Part shown: piece by piece, positions 6,515 to 11,772 of the stretch
Layout: the number at the start of each line of letters is the position of its first letter
Position numbering within the stretch: the stretch's first letter is position 1
Origin: Anaerolineae bacterium
GTDB taxonomy: Bacteria; Chloroflexota; Anaerolineae; Aggregatilineales; Phototrophicaceae
Length of the DNA: 11,772 nucleotides
Reading direction: 5' to 3'
NCBI GenBank assembly: GCA_028284565.1
Contig: JANQRM010000091.1
Span: 1 to 11,772 of the forward strand
Made by a program: the position numbers and the translations under genes
The notes under the pieces: model-generated
What the model saw: the letters and a program-made list of their open reading frames with translations, nothing else
The model's database searches: none
Told to the model about the DNA's origin: nothing

Positions 6515-9197
6515 GACCACTGCCGAAGTCCGGCAAACTTTCCTTGATTTTTTTAGCGAGATGAAGCATCAAGAAGTTGATTCCTCGTCCCTTGTACCCG
6601 CAAATGATCCAACGCTCTTGTTTGCCAATTCGGGGATGGTGCAATTTAAGGACACTTTCTTGGGGAACGAGAAGCGAGATTATACCCGTGCGACCACCTC
6701 ACAGAAATGTATGCGGGTGAGTGGGAAGCATAATGACCTTGAGGAAGTGGGTCCATCGAACAGTCATCACACCTTTTTCGAGATGTTGGGCAATTTTAGC
6801 TTTGGCGATTATTTCAAACTTGAAGCAATGCAATTTGCATGGGAATTACTGACCAAAGCCTATGGTTTACCAGAAGATCGACTGGCTGTCACTATCTATG
6901 AAAAGGATGACGAGAGCTATGATTTGTGGGTGAACAAAATCGGAGTCCTAACAAATCGGATTGCACGTTTAGGTCCTGATGACAATTTCTGGCAGATGGC
7001 AGAGACCGGACCCTGTGGACCCAATACGGAGATTCATTGGGATAGAACGCCTGAATTGGGTGAGGATGGCATTGTTCAATCCTTATTGGATGACGATGGA
7101 CGCTTCCTCGAAATTTGGAATCTCGTGTTTATGCAATTTAATCGGACACAACCCGATCCTCAGCATACCGGACAATTTGATGAGCCACTGCCTGTCCCCG
7201 GTGTCGATACAGGGATGGGTTTGGAGCGGATGGCATCCGTCTTGCAAGGCGTTGAAGCTACCTATGAAACGGACGCTTTCTTGCCGATTATACACCGGAC
7301 ACAAGCATTAGCAGACACAACGAATGAAGAACGCGAAGCCAATATCGTTCCCTATCGTGTGATTGCTGACCATATGCGTGCGGCAGTGTTTCTGATTTCC
7401 GATGGCGTAGTACCGGGTGCGAAGGGACGCGCTTCGGTTTGTCGGCTGGTGATTCGACGGGCGGCACGGTTTGGCACGAAGTTGGGCTTTAATGAACCAT
7501 TCCTTGCTGATGTGGCGGATACTGTCATTGATGTGATGGGTGGGCATTATACCGAGTTACTCGAACAACGCTCTTCTATAAAGCGGACAATCACGATTGA
7601 AGAAGAACGGTTTCATCGCACGATGGAACGCGGACTCAGTGAACTTGAAGCAATGCTTGATGAATTGCCTGAAAGCGGACAACTGTCTGGTGAGCAGGCG
7701 TTTTATCTCAAAGCCACATTAGGATTGCCAGAACAAGTCACGAAAGATATTGTCGAGGAACGCGGATACACCCTTGATGAATCCGGCTTTGAAGAAGCAC
7801 AAGCGGAACATTCACTCGTCAGTGGTGCGGGACAAGCCATAGGTGAAATGACCTCTGCGGAGTTATATACTGAATTGCTCCAGACTCTACAATCTGATGG
7901 CAAGTTAGATGACGATGGCGTCGAGTACAATCCCTATGATAATCAACCAGTCGATGCACAGCTTCTGGGATTGATAAAAGAGGATGAATTGGCTGACCAT
8001 GTCATTGTCGGTGAAAAGGTCGAGGTTGTCCTTGATAAAACCAACTTCTATGTCGAATCGGGTGGGCAAGTGAGCGATACAGGCACGCTACAAGGCGACG
8101 GGTGGCTCATTGAAGTTGAGGATATGCGAAAGCCAGCAACCGGATTAATTGTGCATCTTGGCGAAGTGGTTGAAGGTAATCCTAGAGTTGGGGATTCGGT
8201 TGTTGCTCAAGTGGATACGCAACGTCGGGGGGATATTATCCGCAATCACACGGGGACTCATCTCCTTCATGCCGCCTTGCGTAATCGACTAGGCAAGCAT
8301 GTTCAACAACGGGGTTCGTTGGTCGCGCCAGATCGCCTGCGTTTTGACTTTGCTCATGACCAAAAAGTCACCGATCGCGAATTACGAGATATTGAAGCCG
8401 AGATTAATGAATCCATCCTTCGAAATTACGCTGTCACTGCTGAACATAAATCGTTGGATGAGGCGCGTCGTGAAGGTGCGATGGCGTTGTTTGGCGAAAA
8501 GTATGCCGATGAAGTAAGAACCATCTCGATTGCCAACAATGGAGACTGCTATAGCTATGAACTGTGTGGTGGTGTGCATGTCGGTGAGACTGCTGAAATT
8601 GGCACATTTATCTTTACATCAGAAGGTAGTGTGAGTGCTGGGATTCGGCGTGTAGAAGCATTGACTGGACGCGCCGCGACACAATTTATCCAAGAGAGCT
8701 TAGACCGTCTTCATGCCTTAGCTTATCAATTGGGGACAACACCTGAACATGCTCAAGAACGCCTTTCGACCTTGCAAGAAGAACTCAGTGCCAGCCGTAA
8801 ACAGTTGAATGAATTACAACGTAAATTGGCGAAGTTCAATTTTGATGAGATGCTGACCAAGGCTGAGCAAATCAATGGCAAACAAGCTCTGATTGCTCAA
8901 TTGGATGGTGTGCCGATGGATACCATGCGCGAAATGGCTGACTGGTTCCGCAATAAAGTGGAGCGCGGGGTGTTGGTCTTGGTAAGTGACATCAACGAAA
9001 AGCCACAAATCATTGTCTCGGTAACAGACCCGCTGATTCAAGAAGGTGTCAAAGCTGGCAATCTTATCAAGCCGATTGCTCAGGTCGTGGGTGGTGGCGG
9101 CGGTGGTCGCCCACAGATGGCACAAGCAGGCGGTTCTGACAGTAGCAAAATTCCATCGGCATTGGATAAAGCGCGCGAACTCATTGCAGAAGTGTAA
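6504..9197 (+). CDS. alaS: alanyl-tRNA synthetase
   Basis: AlaS charges tRNA-Ala and clears mischarged Ser/Gly-tRNA. From ATG 6504 the product has 897 residues, the normal size. Order of parts: class II catalytic core with TAEVRQTFLDFF (6-17), the TRATTSQKCMR segment (61-71) and HHTFFEMLGNFSFGDYF (88-104), motif GLERM (239-243), editing domain with HTGTH (582-586) and C688-x3-H692, the four zinc ligands of the family, then a coiled-coil C-Ala region (about 730-800) and a Gly-rich GGGGGGRPQMAQAGG end segment. The open frame runs back to a TTG at 6450, but family N-termini align with MKPMTTAEVRQ, so 6504 (or ATG 6513) is the likely start; the ribosome site is weak (AGAAAG at 6491-6496). The linker motif before the editing domain reads FYLKATLGLPEQVT instead of the common F-LYDTYGFP, a tolerated variant. 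Confidence 0.97.
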   Translation: MKPMTTAEVRQTFLDFFSEMKHQEVDSSSLVPANDPTLLFANSGMVQFKDTFLGNEKRDYTRATTSQKCMRVSGKHNDLEEVGPSNSHHTFFEMLGNFSFGDYFKLEAMQFAWELLTKAYGLPEDRLAVTIYEKDDESYDLWVNKIGVLTNRIARLGPDDNFWQMAETGPCGPNTEIHWDRTPELGEDGIVQSLLDDDGRFLEIWNLVFMQFNRTQPDPQHTGQFDEPLPVPGVDTGMGLERMASVLQGVEATYETDAFLPIIHRTQALADTTNEEREANIVPYRVIADHMRAAVFLISDGVVPGAKGRASVCRLVIRRAARFGTKLGFNEPFLADVADTVIDVMGGHYTELLEQRSSIKRTITIEEERFHRTMERGLSELEAMLDELPESGQLSGEQAFYLKATLGLPEQVTKDIVEERGYTLDESGFEEAQAEHSLVSGAGQAIGEMTSAELYTELLQTLQSDGKLDDDGVEYNPYDNQPVDAQLLGLIKEDELADHVIVGEKVEVVLDKTNFYVESGGQVSDTGTLQGDGWLIEVEDMRKPATGLIVHLGEVVEGNPRVGDSVVAQVDTQRRGDIIRNHTGTHLLHAALRNRLGKHVQQRGSLVAPDRLRFDFAHDQKVTDRELRDIEAEINESILRNYAVTAEHKSLDEARREGAMALFGEKYADEVRTISIANNGDCYSYELCGGVHVGETAEIGTFIFTSEGSVSAGIRRVEALTGRAATQFIQESLDRLHALAYQLGTTPEHAQERLSTLQEELSASRKQLNELQRKLAKFNFDEMLTKAEQINGKQALIAQLDGVPMDTMREMADWFRNKVERGVLVLVSDINEKPQIIVSVTDPLIQEGVKAGNLIKPIAQVVGGGGGGRPQMAQAGGSDSSKIPSALDKARELIAEV

Positions 9198-9204
9198 TTG
9201 TCCA

Positions 9205-9220
9205 ATTCTATGAAACCGAT
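9205..9220 (+). repeat. 16-bp direct repeat, copy 2 (after alaS)
   Basis: This is an exact copy of 6499-6514, starting 8 bases after the alaS stop codon. Its ATG (9210) opens an 11-residue reading frame that ends in the terminator loop at 9243-9245. Confidence 0.8.
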
Positions 9221-9245
9221 TATGCTTGAGGGCGATGCGACCTGA
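9210..9245 (+). CDS. mini-ORF, possible leader peptide
   Basis: ATG at 9210 opens an 11-residue frame, MKPIMLEGDAT, ending at TGA 9243-9245. There is no clear Shine-Dalgarno sequence. The start lies in the second copy of the 16-bp repeat, and the stop codon lies in the loop of the hairpin at 9237-9250, so a ribosome finishing it would cover that hairpin. It could equally be chance; no homology can be claimed at this length. Confidence 0.22.
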   Translation: MKPIMLEGDAT

Positions 9246-9256
9246 GTCGCCTTTTT
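9231..9256 (+). terminator. terminator/attenuator hairpin between alaS and the J-like gene
   Basis: GCGAC (9237-9241) pairs with GTCGC (9246-9250) around CTGA, followed by C and five T (9252-9256). An alternative pairing, GGCGA (9231-9235) with TCGCC (9247-9251), is also possible. The hairpin plus T run looks like a modest intrinsic terminator, but the next start codon is only 10 bases further on, so it probably acts as partial terminator or attenuator. Confidence 0.65.
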
Positions 9257-9266
9257 ATGGTTCTGT

Positions 9267-10820
9267 ATGTCAAAAAATAAGCCAGAATATGTTCAATTAG
9301 AAGCCAATGATGATGTCACCGCCGTGCGTGACCGTTTATCGTTCTTGCGTGGCAAGCATGTACTCATCATTTGGCCCGAAAAAGGCACTGCACTCAACCG
9401 CAAGCTCGATTTGGTGTTGGTGCAACGCGAAGCCAAACGACGTGCCATTCGTCTGGCATTGGTTACTCATGACGAACAAGTGATGACCCATGCGAAGGAT
9501 TTGGGAATCAGCACCTTCGAGACAGTACGCGCCAGTCAACGCGGGCGATGGAAGCGGGGACGGACAAAAGTCTTCACGCAACGCTATCATAAGCCAGAAG
9601 ATGAACCCGAACCCGAAGAGTTAATGGAACATGCTAGCCGAGTAAAACGTCCCAGACGAAAAATTTCACAATTGCGCTATGTGACAGAACGGCTGATTAT
9701 TCTAGCAATTTTACTAGCTGTGATCGGTATCACAGCGTACGTTGCCCTACCAAGTGCCACAGTGACATTGAGTTTGTCGCAGGAACTCATCTCAATTGAG
9801 AACACGATCATCGCTGACCCCACCATCCAAGATATCAACATTGAAGAGGGTCGTATTCCCGCGACGGTCTTTCAAGCAACTGTGGAGACAACAGGCACAG
9901 TTCCCACAACAGGCATACAAAACGTCGCCAATTCGACAGCGCAAGGCACAGTAATTTTCACGAATCAGACAGCCTCAGCAGTCGATATTCCCGCCAATAC
10001 AACCCTAAGTACCAGTGCAGGTACGCCTATCCTCTTCAAAACCTTAGCGGATGTGACAGTTCCCGCAGGCGTGGGTGAGCGTGTCGAAGCACAAGTCGAA
10101 GCCATGCAGAATTCCGCAGGTGGCGTTGGCAATGTGGATACCGGATTGATTAACACCATCATTGGTCCCTTAGAAGATGCGGTCACAGTTCGCAATCTCG
10201 CACCCACATCGGGCGGTGAAAATCGCACTATTCAGGTCGTGACAGATGAAGACCGCAATAGCCTGTTGAATACCGTCAATCAACAGTTGCAAGCTCTTGC
10301 ATATGAGGAAATGCAACTCAACCTCTCAGATGTGCAATATATTGTGATTGAGACCATACAAATTGCAGAAGAACGCAATGATTGGACAACTTATAGCCAC
10401 CATGTTGGCGACCTTGCATCTCAACTCTCGTTGACGAAACGGGTGGTCGTTGAAGCCGTAGTGCTGGATGACCGCTTTGGCGAGCAAATCACGCTGGCGA
10501 ATTTATCTGCTGATATTCCACCGGGACGCATTATTCAAGATAGCCCAATTTATGTGCGCGGTCCTATCGTCGATATCGGCGAGAACAACCAAATAACCTT
10601 TACTGCCAGTGGAAGCACCCTCATCATAGGACAATTGGATGCGAATCAGTTGGCAGAACGCATCGCAAGTTTATCCCTTGACGAAGCACGCGAACTTATC
10701 TTAACCACGACAGACATATCCCCCGGCACCCAACCCACCATTACCATCACACCCGATTGGTTTGGTCAGATGCCAATTTTGCCAGTGCGAATCAACATTG
10801 AGATTGTGCAACCCCAATGA
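9267..10820 (+). CDS. membrane-anchored baseplate J/gp47-like protein of unknown function
   Basis: The 517-residue product has three visible parts. Residues 28-90 form an alpha/beta-looking cytoplasmic domain (VLIIWPEKG, then LALVTHDEQV and a GISTF stretch). A basic, Glu/Pro-rich linker follows (about 91-140, rich in Arg/Lys), then one membrane segment (about 142-160), leaving the rest outside. The outer part contains a stretch resembling the baseplate J core (VPAGVGERVEAQVEAM...GGVGNVDTG...VTVRNLAPTSGGENR, about 267-325), Ala/Thr-rich beta sequence and a C-terminal tail. Similar proteins in Chloroflexota genomes are usually labelled baseplate J, though no other phage tail gene is present here, so an injection-system role is doubtful. 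The start has no ribosome site and lies 10 bases after the T run of the hairpin. Its stop overlaps the ruvX start (ATGA). Confidence 0.68.
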   Translation: MSKNKPEYVQLEANDDVTAVRDRLSFLRGKHVLIIWPEKGTALNRKLDLVLVQREAKRRAIRLALVTHDEQVMTHAKDLGISTFETVRASQRGRWKRGRTKVFTQRYHKPEDEPEPEELMEHASRVKRPRRKISQLRYVTERLIILAILLAVIGITAYVALPSATVTLSLSQELISIENTIIADPTIQDINIEEGRIPATVFQATVETTGTVPTTGIQNVANSTAQGTVIFTNQTASAVDIPANTTLSTSAGTPILFKTLADVTVPAGVGERVEAQVEAMQNSAGGVGNVDTGLINTIIGPLEDAVTVRNLAPTSGGENRTIQVVTDEDRNSLLNTVNQQLQALAYEEMQLNLSDVQYIVIETIQIAEERNDWTTYSHHVGDLASQLSLTKRVVVEAVVLDDRFGEQITLANLSADIPPGRIIQDSPIYVRGPIVDIGENNQITFTASGSTLIIGQLDANQLAERIASLSLDEARELILTTTDISPGTQPTITITPDWFGQMPILPVRINIEIVQPQ

Positions 10821-11272
10821 GAGAAATTGGAAAACTCATGGGGATTGATCATGGGCTAAAACGGATTGGATTGGCAGTCAGCGATGCACTTGGAATCACC
10901 GTGCGAGAACTGACAATCATCGAGCGAATCTCGAAAAAAGAAGACTTCGCAAAAATCAATCGACTTGCAGAACAAGAACAAATCATTGCCTTTATCGTGG
11001 GGATGCCGATCCATCATGAGCCAGCAGGAACTTACACCCAAGCCGACACCGTGCGACATTGGATTAGCAATTTTCAGCAAACGACCCCGCTTCCGATTAT
11101 CGAATGGGACGAGCAGTTGACGAGCGACGAAGCCAGAGAACTTGCCAAACAACAAAAACGGCACTATCTAGAGGCAATTGATGACCTTGCGGCACGGGTG
11201 ATTTTGGAAAGCTATCTGCGGGCAGTAGACGACAGTTTGACAACGCCCCCCCCACGACCCGATTCCCATTGA
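10817..11272 (+). CDS. ruvX: Holliday junction resolvase-like RuvX (YqgF), pre-16S rRNA nuclease
   Basis: YqgF/RuvX has an RNase H-like fold and takes part in 5' maturation of 16S rRNA; the resolvase name is historical. The 151-residue product carries the family residues: Asp11 in MGIDHGLKRIGLAVSD (8-23), VGMP (61-64) at the strand that usually reads VGLP, Glu99 in WDEQLTS (97-103) and Asp122/Asp123 in DDLAARVIL (122-130). Start ATG 10817 overlaps the stop of the preceding gene by ATGA, the usual sign of translational coupling; M8 (10838) is a fallback start. The tail (TTPPPRPDSH) is coded through a run of eight C at 11246-11253 and lies outside the conserved fold. mltG starts 25 bases after the stop. 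Confidence 0.92.
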   Translation: MREIGKLMGIDHGLKRIGLAVSDALGITVRELTIIERISKKEDFAKINRLAEQEQIIAFIVGMPIHHEPAGTYTQADTVRHWISNFQQTTPLPIIEWDEQLTSDEARELAKQQKRHYLEAIDDLAARVILESYLRAVDDSLTTPPPRPDSH

Positions 11273-11297
11273 GAAATTTCGCGTATAGTGTAAAGTG

Positions 11298-11772
11298 ATG
11301 ATGATGAAAAAAAGACGTTCACTCCAAAGTGCAATTAAAGGCTTCCTCTTCGCTGGCTTAGTGGTCGGTTTCCTTGCCGTCGTCGGCTTCGGTTTTCTCT
11401 GGGTATTGTCTGGTGGCGACATTGCCGATTTTGCCAGAACTACCCTTGCACAAATTTCCATCGCTACTCGCCAGCAAGATTTGAATCAGCCACAAGGCAT
11501 TGATGATACGCCCATTCGCTTCACGGTGGATACAGGGGCAACGCCAATTATTATCGCAGGCAATCTCTTCAACAATGGACTAATTAGTGATGCCGGATTA
11601 TTTGTCGATTATGTGCGTGCAGAAGATTTAGACACTGAACTAGAAGCTGGCATTTATTTCCTCAATCAAACGCAAACTATTCCAGAAATTGCCCTGAAGC
11701 TCACGGATTCTAGAAGCAGTTTTATCCCCTTCCGAGTATTAGAAGGCTCACGGATTGAAGAAGTTGCTCAAC
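11298..11772 (+). CDS. mltG: endolytic transglycosylase MltG (YceG-like), 3' partial
   Basis: MltG cuts nascent peptidoglycan strands at the inner membrane and sets glycan length. The frame runs open to the window end, 158 codons plus one base. A basic N-terminus (KKRR) leads into one membrane segment (about 14-37). Then comes the LysM-like subdomain: FTVDTGATPIIIAGNLFNNGLI, read as the family's 'V..G.t...Ia..L...glI', and the ELEAGIYFLNQTQTIPEIALKL block, matching 'L.aGtY.l....s..ei...L'. The segment FRVLEGSRIEEVAQ at the end matches the start of the catalytic 'tipEG.....ia' region. The catalytic glutamate lies beyond the window. Three in-frame ATG in a row (11298, 11301, 11304) make the exact start uncertain; no clear ribosome site is seen. 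ruvX-mltG adjacency is common in bacteria. Confidence 0.87.
   Translation, partial: MMMKKRRSLQSAIKGFLFAGLVVGFLAVVGFGFLWVLSGGDIADFARTTLAQISIATRQQDLNQPQGIDDTPIRFTVDTGATPIIIAGNLFNNGLISDAGLFVDYVRAEDLDTELEAGIYFLNQTQTIPEIALKLTDSRSSFIPFRVLEGSRIEEVAQ

Noticed and set aside
9257..9269. ATG at 9257 as start of the J-like gene
   Set aside because: It is out of frame with the coding sequence (10 bases before 9267).
11281..11297. TATAGT at 11284-11289 as an mltG promoter giving a leaderless transcript
   Set aside because: There is no TGn extension and no acceptable -35 at 16-18 bases; cotranscription with ruvX is simpler.
1..11772. CRISPR array, tRNA/rRNA genes, insertion sequences, phage or defence cluster
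   Set aside because: No regularly spaced repeats, no tRNA-like cloverleaf or rRNA sequence, and no transposase or integrase reading frame seen on either strand. The baseplate J-like protein alone does not make a phage locus.

Overview
The window (about 11.8 kb, moderate GC, fully bacterial gene style) looks like a chromosomal segment of a Chloroflexota (Anaerolineae-like) bacterium. This is inferred from gene content and style: a secreted solute-binding protein with a Pro/Thr-rich linker, and a membrane-anchored 'baseplate J-like' protein placed between alaS and ruvX. No rRNA, tRNA, CRISPR array, transposase or phage module was found, and no sequence search could be run.

Layout. Positions 1-105 hold the C-terminus of an upstream gene, followed by a short hairpin and an extended -10 promoter for secG (209-436). 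A strong intrinsic terminator separates secG from a stand-alone family 5 (peptide/nickel type) solute-binding protein (544-2289). Two minus-strand genes follow: a class I CoA-transferase beta-subunit-like protein (2286-3110), whose stop codon shares a CTAG with the solute-binding protein, and upstream of it an RtcB-type RNA ligase (3160-4356). A divergent promoter region (4357-4537) then leads to a single-domain cyclic-nucleotide-binding protein (4538-5029). A long perfect hairpin acts as a two-way terminator between that gene and tyrS (5088-6338, minus). tyrS and alaS (6504-9197, plus) diverge from back-to-back promoters whose -35 boxes overlap. After alaS come a terminator-like hairpin, the baseplate J-like membrane protein (9267-10820), ruvX (10817-11272, overlapping by ATGA) and the start of mltG (from 11298, running off the window).

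How the genes work together. Most are housekeeping: protein export (SecG), tRNA charging (TyrS, AlaS), RNA repair (RtcB), 16S pre-rRNA processing (RuvX) and peptidoglycan glycan-strand release (MltG). The right-hand block alaS - J-like protein - ruvX - mltG reads as one transcription direction with tight spacing and may be an operon with internal attenuation after alaS.

I see no clear new biological system. The best leads are small-scale: a 16-bp direct repeat bracketing alaS, a mini-ORF whose stop codon lies in a terminator loop just ahead of the J-like gene, the overlapping tyrS/alaS promoters, an unpaired CoA-transferase beta subunit that seems to lack the catalytic glutamate, and an 18-bp dyad inside the promoter of the cyclic-nucleotide-binding gene.
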